The translations under genes and the position numbers were made by a program. Of a stretch of DNA of 45,811 nt, positions 34,701 through 41,432 are shown in pieces. A model generated the notes under the pieces. The model saw only the letters and a program-made list of their open reading frames with translations, ran no database searches and was not told the DNA's origin. This DNA is from an uncultured Prevotellaceae bacterium (GTDB lineage Bacteria; Bacteroidota; Bacteroidia; Bacteroidales; Bacteroidaceae), in assembly GCA_945865175.1 (NCBI GenBank), contig CAMBDA010000028.1, positions 1-45,811 of the forward strand. Reading direction: 5' to 3'. Every line of letters starts with the position of its first letter. The stretch's first letter is position 1.

Positions 34701-35710
34701 TTCTCCAGATTAAGGTTCACGGTTATCGTGTGCCCCTGTCCGTCGAAGAATCCGTTGTAGGTGCGCGGATAGACTGTGAACACCTGGTTGTATTCGCTGT
34801 AGTCGATGTCGGCCTCCAGCATCACGTTCATCGTGGCGTTCTGCTGCGACAGTAGGGCTGCCTTGTACAGTTCTTCGGCTGTGGCCACCAGGATGGTGCC
34901 TTCCTCGTTGTATCGGAGGTCGGAGAATTCCGTCTCCTCCTTATGCTCGGCCTGGCCCGTGTCCATGGCTTTTGCCTGCTGCCACAGCGTGGCGGCCTGT
35001 TCGTCGGTGAGTGCGTCGTTATAGATGCGCACCAGGGCAATGTCGCCTTGGAAGGCATGCTCTGCGCCTTCGGCTTTTCCTATGTAGTCACATCCAATGC
35101 CCATCCATGGCGTTCCCTCGGCGTTGGGGCGGTCCAGTTCTCCTTCCACATCTTTCGATGAGGCCAGTTCTCCGTTCATGTAAAGCCGCACCTGTCCGGC
35201 CGCTGCATCCCAAACGCCCACCAGGTGTACCCAGGCAGAACGTTCTGGGGTGCCGTCCCATGTGATGGTGTGATAGTCCCCGCCGATGTGTGGCTCGTAG
35301 GCCCATTTGCCCTCTGTGAGCAGCAGGCCTACTCCGCCGGTCTGTTGCAGACCCATCATGGTACCCCAGTTGGACTGCAGACCACCGTCCCAATAGGGGC
35401 GTGCCAGGCATTCAAATGAGTGCCCGTCGGCCAGCGAGGCCCACATCTCGTCGGTCACGTCTACGGTGAAATAGTTTTCGGGGGCAGAAGCCCATGTGGT
35501 GCTTCCGTTGCAGAGCACGGGAACTCCCAACTGGGTGCTCTGTTTCACAACAGGAGTGCCCGTCTGGTTGATTACACGCTGCGACGCAGACACGTCGATG
35601 GCTGTTCCGTCGGGCTGGAACACTACGTCCAGCAGGTCGGCCTTAGGTACCTGGGCTTGCATGCCAAGTGCCACCATCAGGGCCGAAGACAAAAGTAGTC
35701 TTTTTTTCAT
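31742..35710 (-). CDS. Large secreted protein with duplicated LamG-like domains
   Basis: The 1322-aa product has a signal peptide (MKKRLLLSSALMVALGMQAQ) and a modular layout: LamG/concanavalin-like domain 1 (about 22-258), a beta-helix-like region with GMNAGGTVKNVTVEVEMTT resembling GLUG repeats (about 275-470), helical FIVAR-like linkers (about 540-700), a carbohydrate-binding-like segment (NADFANGFQGWKG..., about 705-905), another helical linker, LamG-like domain 2 (about 1037-1266), and a C-terminal tail (IYNMMGQKL...GINIIGGKKVYIRK). The two LamG domains share borders: each starts PxADLLDxVF and ends AMDTGxxEH. No catalytic site is visible; multi-site glycan binding at the surface is the natural reading. 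It follows the phosphoesterase gene by 40 nt, so the two are probably one transcript. Confidence 0.8.
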   Translation of the reverse strand: MKKRLLLSSALMVALGMQAQVPKADLLDVVFQPDGTAIDVSASQRVINQTGTPVVKQSTQLGVPVLCNGSTTWASAPENYFTVDVTDEMWASLADGHSFECLARPYWDGGLQSNWGTMMGLQQTGGVGLLLTEGKWAYEPHIGGDYHTITWDGTPERSAWVHLVGVWDAAAGQVRLYMNGELASSKDVEGELDRPNAEGTPWMGIGCDYIGKAEGAEHAFQGDIALVRIYNDALTDEQAATLWQQAKAMDTGQAEHKEETEFSDLRYNEEGTILVATAEELYKAALLSQQNATMNVMLEADIDYSEYNQVFTVYPRTYNGFFDGQGHTITVNLNLENWTSGFIADLGKGSEVRNLTLKGTVTTSQQWTSPLLGMNAGGTVKNVTVEVEMTTYYSGDTYCGGFSSWDGTGSRYENCISKCVMSAPNGGTMAGFTADVAGDTHFVNCLALCQMSAADATWCSEFVGWVSGGTAYTDNVYYINPAEMPCRYGNCTLVTEEQLASGEICVRLNKGAVSQQAVWHQTLGTDNAPTLDPTHGVVIGAGTEYMCINDESDIPGVAAEYTQLKRDEIGDPLAYTTLVDEVATALDQLENVNTWSELETAYETVQTLLDRLAKNIQAYVELQEAATRVYAQLSEMSGTYVESMLSFFEDAIEPCEDYPLGTYPYVTENYSLDTEDVLAMTETINEMEKKAMAIDAAAGADVTVLLENADFANGFQGWKGQVMNGYGTNGNMNAAENWGGRAFDMYQTITGLKNGVYRLQVKGGYRPFDNAYANQYYPTIYANDQMNYLQDVIEDMISADDAVDLENCWIGADAAVRDKEILDTDGTLLGYALHGIQSCCYAFQAGRYPNSILVDVQDGQLTVGIRHPYSGYGGDEWVGIGDIQLTYEGTLEEAGEAISQTLASVVARAKHIQQYEFSNGEDYAWYPNFSQALKDRLNEAIQAAEAEGTDAAAQYALIQTFSQLFGEIINSKRLYTDMARSLIGYADRVIDYPGHALELEEACALVWDDWTLGVFNTKEEMDNSLATLDALFSSMLLELPQADLLDLVFNAEEGTVVDQSPMQNPVEASADMKVVTSPKLGMDVMCLAENEWATNNSVSYAKVPVSDELWNGMADGLTVECYLRPTWEGEEMPGNWASCLGMEDAGGLGMIMYNGHWMFEVCVDGSYRDAVYNAPVVKDEWIHLIGVWNQADGIINLYVNGEFAGSTSGNGFLTYPLTNPCWIGVGGDLANRDVPEATLQGDIAIFRIYDQPLNGSQAAALWNKVKAMDTGKEEHSEDGTGISNIMAGQQQPEGIYNMMGQKLARPVRGINIIGGKKVYIRK

Positions 35711-35750
35711 GATGTTTTTTTTACGAGGTTGATACTATGATGTTTTTTCT

Positions 35751-38639
35751 CTATTTTCCTGTGCTTACGGCTATTTTGCAAGCCTGCTGGGCATCGGTAT
35801 GCACCAGATAGATGCCGTCGGGCAGGTGCAGTGGCCATTGCAGGCGCGGGCCATCAAACGTACGTGTGGCTACCGTCATCCCGTCGGCGGTGCACACGTT
35901 TACCCTATGCTTGCCATCGGAGGCCGATATGCAGAGCTTTCCGGCCTCATAGCGTACCGCTGTTGCAGCCTGTGGCTGGCAGAGGGCTGTGGATGTCACC
36001 ACCTGAAAGGTGAAGGTGGGGCTCACGGCGGTGCCCGTGGCTACGGTCATGGCGGCACCCTTGTAGATGCCGGGTGCCAGACGGCCCAGCCTGAGTGTGC
36101 CTCCTGCGGTGGCAGGCAGTGGCAGGCGTGCCATCTCTTTCCCGCTGTCGTCCGTGATTACTACCTCGATGGCTTCCCATGTGGGTGCTCCCTCGTAGAC
36201 GGCTATGGCCTCTTCGCCCTCGGCCAGTATGGGCTTGAACATGTCCATGCGCATGGCCTTGCCCACCATGAAGGGAATGCGGGGTGTCATCTCGCAATAG
36301 TATCCACCGGGGAAATACTGTACGTAATAGTGGCCTTCGCGCAGGCCCACAAACGGAGATTCGTCAGAGAGTGTGCCCTCGACGCTGGGCACGTTCAGTG
36401 AAATCGTGCCGTCGGTCATGCCCTGCGTGTAGGCCCACGTCAGGGAGATGGATACTGCAGGTTCTTCCCCTTTGGTATAGACACCCACCCAGTCTTCCTT
36501 GATGGCCGGTGCGCCCTGCAGTGTCACGTCCAGGGGTGTCCCTTCGTCCAGGTACTGTGATTGCAGACTTATCTTGTAGGGCTGCTCGTCGGTGCAGTGC
36601 TTGCTCACGATAAAGGGCTGGCTGCGTGCAATCTCGGTGTAGCCGTTGTCGGCAAAGAGCACGGCCATGTAGTCGCCTGGTTCGTTCAGGTCAAATTGGG
36701 CCGTTCCCTCCGCCTGTTGGGTGTACTGCCACCTGAGCGAACCCGACTTTCCGTTCCAGTTGGTGTGGTAGATGCCTATCCATGCCGATGTGCCCACGGG
36801 GGCTCCTGTATAGCGGATGGTCACTCCGCCTCCTTGCTTGATAAAACGGGCCGTGGGTTCCACTGTGGTCGGCTGGCTGGCCGTGCCGCTTACGGTAAAC
36901 GTGCACGTGGGCGAGAAGGCCGACCATTGTAGGTTGTCGTTGCGGTTGCGCGTGCGTATATAATAATATAAGGTAGGGGAGAGCGCCCATTCATCCACTG
37001 TCCATTGGGTGGTGGGCTTGCCTGCATGCAGGTCGAGGGGCCGGAACTTGTCATCCACCCCGTACATGTTCTCCTTTGTGATGACGCGGTCCTGCACAAT
37101 CTGGGTGAATGCCTCGTCCGTGGCTATCTGGAATTGTGTGGCGTACACATCGGGATGGGTGGTTTGGGAGAAGGTGTAGGGCAGGGACAGGCTTTCAGGC
37201 ACGGGTGCAAGGGCAGGCGTTTCGGGGCAGGTTGTGTCCTTGAGGTTGCGCACGAAGTAGTCTATCCGTTCGTTGTCCAGCACCAGCCGTCTGTTGCCCA
37301 CACTGTATGATTCCACGGTGAGTGTGCCCTGGGCATAGTCGAAGTCCAGCAACTGGTAGGTCCAGTGGTCGATGGTCTTCTGCACCTCGTCCCAGTCGTG
37401 GTTGTCGGGGGTCTGTCCCCATAGCTGTTCATAGCCTTGTACCGATATGCCCACTCCGCCGCCTGAAATCACGTGATATACGGGTGTATCGGTCATCTGT
37501 CCGCGTGCATACAGGTGATGGTGGCCGGCGAGGTCGAGGACAAACTTGGGCGAGGCCTCCAGGATGGGCATTACGGTGTGGAGCATCCAGGGCGACACAT
37601 CAGTGCTGTATTGCTCGGCATAGAGCGGACGGTGCTGGGTGGCCACGATGAAGTCGACCTGCTCGTCTGTGTCGGCTGCGGCCACCACCTTGCGGAGCCA
37701 CAGGTTTTGCGAGGCAGAGGCTCCGTCGGAGTTGAGCACCACAAACAGCACCCTGCCTGCCTGATAGGCATAATAGGTGGAGGTGCCGCTCCGGATGCCC
37801 TGATAGGCCAGTTCCGAATAGGGGTAGTGTCCGCTGTAGAGCACATATCCCGTGTCGCCATAGCCGTCGTGGTTCCCCACACAGGTCATCGTGGGCATCA
37901 TGGGCGAATACAGGCGCGACTTGAACAGATGCACGTTTTCATAGTTCACCAGCAGGCCTCTGTCCACCTGGTCGCCCACGTTCAGGATAAACTGCACATG
38001 CGAGGACAGCGGGCCTTTGCCCCATTTCTCCTGGGCTTTGCGTTCGGCGGCTCTGCACAGCCATTCGTAGTCCGAACGGTCGTTGTGCTGATGGTCGCCT
38101 ATCACCAGCACGCGCAGCCTTTCGCCTGTGCCGGGGGCATCCAGCGTATGGAAGGTGTAGACGGGTTCATCTGCTGATGAGGCTGTCACCTGATAATCGT
38201 ATGCGGTGGCGGGATGGAGTCCGGAGAGCAGGGCTTTGTGCCAAAAATAGCCATCGCCCAGTTTGGTCACTGTGGGCGTTGCTTCCAGAGTGCGTTCCTC
38301 CCCGCTTCTGCCATAGCGCACGTGCATTTCTGACCGGAGTGAGGAGGTCTTCCAGCACACAATGACCGAGGTGTCGGAGAGCATCTGCAGGTAGGGTACG
38401 GTGCAGGGCGAGTTCGTGGTGGACGGGGTTACGGTAAGCCGTTTCACCTTATAGGTGCCGTCACCGATGGGGATGAAGTACTGGTCGGGAAGGGCCATCT
38501 CCTCTCCATACAGGTTATCGCCCTCGCGCATCTTTATTTCTTCAAAACTGGACACTGTGCGTTGTGCCCAAGCGTTGGGAATGCCTATTGTGAGCAGGAA
38601 TGCCACTATGCCCCATGTTTTCATTGCGCTGTGGTTCAT
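35751..38639 (-). CDS. Calcineurin-like metallophosphoesterase with FN3-like domains
   Basis: The 962-aa exported protein resembles purple-acid-phosphatase-type enzymes. A signal peptide (TWGIVAFLLTIGIPNAWA) is followed by an FN3-like N-domain (about 75-165, ending YDYQVTASS) and a two-metal phosphoesterase core (about 175-420): VIGDHQHND (Asp182), NVGDQVD (Asp223), CVGNHDGYGD (Asn256, His257), ATQHRPLYA (His336), AGHHHLYARG (His373, His375). All standard ligands are present. The C-terminal half (about 480-900) contains several beta-sandwich repeats, including two with an HTNW/WIGIYH...LRWQYTQ and WVGVYTKG...LTWAYTQ pattern. The end (DGIYLVHTDAQQACKIAVSTGK) is a variant of the sorting-like tail. 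ATG 38639 and 38624 are both possible starts. The substrate is unknown. Confidence 0.88.
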   Translation of the reverse strand: MNHSAMKTWGIVAFLLTIGIPNAWAQRTVSSFEEIKMREGDNLYGEEMALPDQYFIPIGDGTYKVKRLTVTPSTTNSPCTVPYLQMLSDTSVIVCWKTSSLRSEMHVRYGRSGEERTLEATPTVTKLGDGYFWHKALLSGLHPATAYDYQVTASSADEPVYTFHTLDAPGTGERLRVLVIGDHQHNDRSDYEWLCRAAERKAQEKWGKGPLSSHVQFILNVGDQVDRGLLVNYENVHLFKSRLYSPMMPTMTCVGNHDGYGDTGYVLYSGHYPYSELAYQGIRSGTSTYYAYQAGRVLFVVLNSDGASASQNLWLRKVVAAADTDEQVDFIVATQHRPLYAEQYSTDVSPWMLHTVMPILEASPKFVLDLAGHHHLYARGQMTDTPVYHVISGGGVGISVQGYEQLWGQTPDNHDWDEVQKTIDHWTYQLLDFDYAQGTLTVESYSVGNRRLVLDNERIDYFVRNLKDTTCPETPALAPVPESLSLPYTFSQTTHPDVYATQFQIATDEAFTQIVQDRVITKENMYGVDDKFRPLDLHAGKPTTQWTVDEWALSPTLYYYIRTRNRNDNLQWSAFSPTCTFTVSGTASQPTTVEPTARFIKQGGGVTIRYTGAPVGTSAWIGIYHTNWNGKSGSLRWQYTQQAEGTAQFDLNEPGDYMAVLFADNGYTEIARSQPFIVSKHCTDEQPYKISLQSQYLDEGTPLDVTLQGAPAIKEDWVGVYTKGEEPAVSISLTWAYTQGMTDGTISLNVPSVEGTLSDESPFVGLREGHYYVQYFPGGYYCEMTPRIPFMVGKAMRMDMFKPILAEGEEAIAVYEGAPTWEAIEVVITDDSGKEMARLPLPATAGGTLRLGRLAPGIYKGAAMTVATGTAVSPTFTFQVVTSTALCQPQAATAVRYEAGKLCISASDGKHRVNVCTADGMTVATRTFDGPRLQWPLHLPDGIYLVHTDAQQACKIAVSTGK

Positions 38640-38955
38640 TGTTCGTATGCTTTTTTGTTTTTTGTGTTTTTACAACACGTTCATCATTGTTCAGAATGCT
38701 CGTGCGCTGTAAAATTATATAAAACAAGTCAAACCGCCAAAAGAATCCCAGTAAAAATCCCCTCTCCTTGATTTTTTTCTTCTCAATCCCTGAAAGTTTA
38801 CATTTTTGTTACCCAATCCCCACCTTTCTCGCCCATTTTTTTTGCTACTACGCGACACCGCACTTTTTCCCTCCCGAGGAAGCACTTTTTTCTTCCCACC
38901 TTACAGTCCGGCCAACTCCTGCTGTCCGCCGCCACGAAGCTATTTATATTTATCG

Positions 38956-38971
38956 TTCAGCCTAGGCTGAA
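38956..38971. repeat. Palindrome copy 1
   Basis: TTCAGCCTAGGCTGAA is a perfect 16-bp palindrome. The same core appears 66 bp further right (centre to centre) within a longer 22-bp palindrome. Two identical palindromes close together are typical of a dimeric regulator's operators, but could also be the ends of a small mobile element. Confidence 0.6.
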
Positions 38972-39018
38972 TGGTCTGAGAAGATAATATACTTTGCCCT
39001 TTAATTTACTATCTATGA

Positions 39019-39040
39019 CCGTTCAGCCTAGGCTGAACGG
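39019..39040. repeat. Palindrome copy 2
   Basis: This 22-bp perfect palindrome has the core of copy 1 extended on each side by CCG/CGG. It begins CCGTTCAGCCT and its second half is the reverse complement. It overlaps the start of the neighbouring hairpin. Confidence 0.6.
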
Positions 39041-39041
39041 A

Positions 39042-39079
39042 AAAGGGAAGTATCTTCTTCTTTTTAGGTACTTCCCTTT
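39042..39079 (-). terminator. Hairpin downstream of the truncated lamin-tail gene
   Basis: AAAGGGAAGTA (39042-39052) pairs with TACTTCCCTTT (39069-39079) over 11 bp with a 16-nt loop. On the minus strand it lies 24 nt after the truncated gene's stop, but the T-run after it is short (TTTTCC). Confidence 0.5.
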
Positions 39080-39102
39080 CATAATCATCTGTATAGTGTA
39101 TC

Positions 39103-39375
39103 CTACACCCCGAAGGGGCAACAGCCAGCTCCCTGAAGCCTGTGCTTCTTCAGGTCGCCCGCATCATCGCTCACATACCACCCCTCTATCGAAACCGTGT
39201 CATCTGTGGGGTTATGCAGTTCCACCCAGCTTCCATAGTTGTTCGAATGGTCTATTGTCTGGTCTATATTGGCCACGCACACCTCCGTAAACCGGAGCGG
39301 GCACGAGGCGGCAGTCACCTGGCCGCTCATCTGGATGGATGTAAGAAGTAGTGACAGGAATAGTTTGTTCTTCAT
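39103..39375 (-). pseudogene. Truncated lamin-tail-domain (CotH-type) secreted protein
   Basis: The 90-aa frame has a signal peptide (MKNKLFLSLLLTSIQMSGQ) and the first part of a lamin tail domain: LRFTEVCVANIDQT, NNYGSWVELHNPTDDTVSIEGWYVSDDAGDLKKHRL. In Bacteroidales this start usually continues into a full lamin-tail domain and a CotH-kinase-like region of several hundred residues. Here it changes after about residue 78 to a short unrelated end (QGAGCCPFGV) and stops. It therefore looks like a 5' remnant left by a deletion. A -7 element (TAATTTTG, 39417-39424) still precedes it. Confidence 0.7.
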
Positions 39376-39416
39376 TTCACATATTATAATTTTAATATGA
39401 TTTTCGCAATCCGCCG

Positions 39417-39424
39417 CAAAATTA
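39417..39424 (-). promoter_or_regulatory. Promoter -7 element of the truncated lamin-tail gene
   Basis: Minus-strand TAATTTTG matches TAnnTTTG; no clear -33 element. Confidence 0.45.
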
Positions 39425-39578
39425 CGAACATTTATGGAACGGAGTAAGTGCCTGGAACCAGATGTATATGCCCGTTTCGGCAGGAATGCGGCTCAATGTA
39501 TTGGCTTCCAGCCGTAATTACATCCATATAAAGTCTATCTCCCCCGGGAGGGGAAACACCACATGAAGCACTTGAAAT

Positions 39579-39588
39579 CCCCCCCCCC
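39579..39588. repeat. Ten-base C homopolymer
   Basis: Ten consecutive C residues lie in the intergenic region between the truncated lamin-tail gene and the 254-aa gene. Such tracts slip during replication and can also be sequencing artefacts. It is not inside a reading frame I would call a gene. Confidence 0.6.
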
Positions 39589-39611
39589 TAGACAGGAAGA
39601 GGCACCCTTGT

Positions 39612-40376
39612 TCATTTCCTCCACATCTTTCTGCCGTTCCTTATGATGAATCCATGCTTGGAATCCTGCGGAACAGGTCGTCCCTGTATGTCATAGGCCG
39701 GACCGTCTGCATCCTTGGCGGTACTGATATCCGCGATGCCCGCAGGCGTGTGGCTGTAGAGCACCTCGCCTCCCCGTGTCACGGACATGACAGTAAAGTA
39801 CATCCCTGTCCAAGAATTTCCCAGAATATTTACACGGGGCGATACTATATTACCTATTCCCTCTATCCATACATCGTTCCAACTAGCCGACCCTATCCAT
39901 GTATTTTCATCCCCATCAGTGGCCGAACGGGTCACAAGCTGGGTTCTGCGTGCTTGAGTTCCATCGCCCAGTCTCAGAATGTCCGTGGATGTTGCCTCAC
40001 TTGCAAAGACATCATCAACTGAGTTGAAATGTATATTGATGATTTCTTGTGGACTTAATGTAAAATCGTAATACAAGCGTTCTTTCTGGATTTCAGGGTA
40101 ATAACGATATACGATGCCCTCCTCTTCACGATAGATGGCGACAGTTTCCAACTTGTCTTCATTTACTTCGAAAAGCCGCATATAGTGTACATTGTCTATC
40201 AGTGTATCGCTTTCTTCCGTGAAGCAATAGTATTCATCAGTTACCACCGACGGTCTATATAGCACCTGCCCTCTCACATGCCATGTCTTTCCCGGTTCAA
40301 TAAACCGCTGCATCTGAGCGTCCATGTTTACTGGCAGCAGGAGCATAAGAATTAAAAATGTCTTTTCCATCTTCAT
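39612..40376 (-). CDS. Secreted protein of unknown function
   Basis: The 254-aa product has a signal peptide (MEKTFLILMLLLPVNMDAQ) and a beta-rich body beginning QRFIEPGKTWHVRGQ. It ends in AYDIQGRPV...GFIIRNGRKMWRK, the same Bacteroidales C-terminal tail carried by other exported proteins in this window. The segment between has pairs of strands such as YYCFTEESDTLIDN and VHYMRLFEVNEDKLETVAIYREEEGIVYRYYP, reminiscent of small outer-surface proteins, but I recognise no domain. ATG 40376 or 40370 could be used. A -7 element TAAATTTG lies at 40434-40441. Confidence 0.7.
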   Translation of the reverse strand: MKMEKTFLILMLLLPVNMDAQMQRFIEPGKTWHVRGQVLYRPSVVTDEYYCFTEESDTLIDNVHYMRLFEVNEDKLETVAIYREEEGIVYRYYPEIQKERLYYDFTLSPQEIINIHFNSVDDVFASEATSTDILRLGDGTQARRTQLVTRSATDGDENTWIGSASWNDVWIEGIGNIVSPRVNILGNSWTGMYFTVMSVTRGGEVLYSHTPAGIADISTAKDADGPAYDIQGRPVPQDSKHGFIIRNGRKMWRK

Positions 40377-40433
40377 ACATTATTTTATCATTCCTTCATT
40401 GATTCTCATATACACGGATTCAACTAGCAAGTG

Positions 40434-40441
40434 CAAATTTA
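40434..40441 (-). promoter_or_regulatory. Promoter -7 element for the 254-aa secreted protein
   Basis: Minus-strand TAAATTTG fits TAnnTTTG; the flanking bases (AATCG before, CA after) repeat those of the thioredoxin-fold lipoprotein promoter at 19218-19225. Confidence 0.55.
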
Positions 40442-40636
40442 CGATTTTTTTCGTAAAAGCACTCTCTTGAAGCTGAGAAATTGAGTTTTTCTCTTGGTCT
40501 TGTGTTAATTTTGTGCATAATCTTGTTTATTTGTTGGTGCGCGGGCAATAGGAACCACATATTTCTGCTATTTATCAGCAATTATTTCAAATACCTAGAA
40601 AAATTTGGATGGAGAATCCCCCAGGAGAACCTTAGT

Positions 40637-40667
40637 GGTAGGACATGCCACAATGGCATGTCCTACC
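40637..40667. repeat. Tight palindromic hairpin (REP-like)
   Basis: GGTAGGACATGCCA (40637-40650) and TGGCATGTCCTACC (40654-40667) form a perfect 14-bp stem with a 3-nt CAA loop and no T-run. The form resembles extragenic palindromic (REP/RAYT-type) repeats more than a terminator. It lies downstream of the lipoprotein gene; only one copy is present in this window. Confidence 0.5.
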
Positions 40668-40702
40668 CAATGGCCATAACATTGTTACATCAAGCAACTG
40701 AC

Positions 40703-41344
40703 TTAATGGACTTCTATAGAGTCGACGGGCTCCCCAGTGCTGGGGTTGTCTGGCAAATCATCTCCATCTTCGGTAGTCTGGATGAGTTTTCCAGTACTCT
40801 GAAGGAAGGTTATGAACAATTGCCACATTGCACTACGTGCCTTCTTCCGCTGGAGGGCCTTTTCATTTGTTGCAAACTGGACAGGATATGCATCCTGGAG
40901 ATACACGCCATCGCCACAATAAGCCAGGGAAAGGTCCAGTACCGGCTCACTGCTCAACTGGGTCACAAGCTGGGCTGTGAACAACTTGCATTCGCCTAAC
41001 ATGAAATCCACCTGGCGTATTCCTCTGTTATAGCACCTGTCAAGCGATGTGATATCCAAACCCGTGAAATACAGAAGACCAGTTTGGGGATTGAATCCCT
41101 CGATGTGTAATCCGGTAAACAGGGTGTCGCCCCCCTGCCACAAGCCTGCGTCCTTTGTGTCTGAATAGTCAAAACTTATCGCCACAAAGGAGGATTCGGC
41201 CAGTTCCTCAGAAGGATTCTCCGATGGTTTCTCGGTATTGTCTGGCAATGCCGGGACGGATTCATCGCCGCTGCTGCATGCAGGCATCATCCACGTTGTG
41301 GCGAATACCATAGACAGCACGAAAAAAAAATTCTTGTTTTTCAT
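40703..41344 (-). CDS. Lipoprotein of unknown function
   Basis: The 213-aa product has a lipoprotein signal (MKNKNFFFVLSMVFATTWMMPAC, Cys23), then an acidic Ser/Pro/Glu-rich spacer (SSGDESVPALPDNTEKPSENPSEE). The body (about 55-190) has a beta-rich start FVAISFDYSD, and GGDTLFTGLHIEGF, FTGLDITSLD, RQVDFMLGECKLFTAQL. The end is acidic (DGDDLPDNPSTGEPVDSIEVH). I do not recognise a family. It follows the 278-aa membrane protein by 88 nt on the same strand and may belong to the same cluster. Confidence 0.7.
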   Translation of the reverse strand: MKNKNFFFVLSMVFATTWMMPACSSGDESVPALPDNTEKPSENPSEELAESSFVAISFDYSDTKDAGLWQGGDTLFTGLHIEGFNPQTGLLYFTGLDITSLDRCYNRGIRQVDFMLGECKLFTAQLVTQLSSEPVLDLSLAYCGDGVYLQDAYPVQFATNEKALQRKKARSAMWQLFITFLQSTGKLIQTTEDGDDLPDNPSTGEPVDSIEVH

Positions 41345-41432
41345 ACGCTTTTGTTTTTAGTTGATGATGGTTTTCTTTACATTCACATTTCTTTCCTTGA
41401 TGTATTGTATTATGCATGTACTCATTGGCCAT

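Larger units (their letters stand above)
38640..39102. other. AT-rich intergenic region with palindromes
   Basis: This 463-nt stretch has no credible gene. It holds the leader of the phosphoesterase gene (to about 38740), a T/C-rich segment, two copies of a palindrome (38956-38971 and 39019-39040) and a hairpin (39042-39079). A lamin-tail gene, cut short, ends at its right border, so part of the region may be deletion or insertion scar. Confidence 0.55.
40377..40702. other. Intergenic region between the 254-aa and 213-aa genes
   Basis: This 326-nt gap contains the promoter of the 254-aa gene and a 14-bp palindrome (40637-40667). A plus-strand open frame crosses it, but it runs antisense into the lipoprotein gene and has no family resemblance, so it is not called. 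Confidence 0.5.

Noticed and set aside
38640..39102. CRISPR or insertion-sequence end
   Set aside because: Only two palindrome copies, no regular spacers, no transposase remnant and no target duplication visible.
40481..40999. A 172-codon plus-strand frame with a hydrophobic start
   Set aside because: Its second half is antisense to the lipoprotein gene and its first half covers the palindrome; no promoter or RBS was found.
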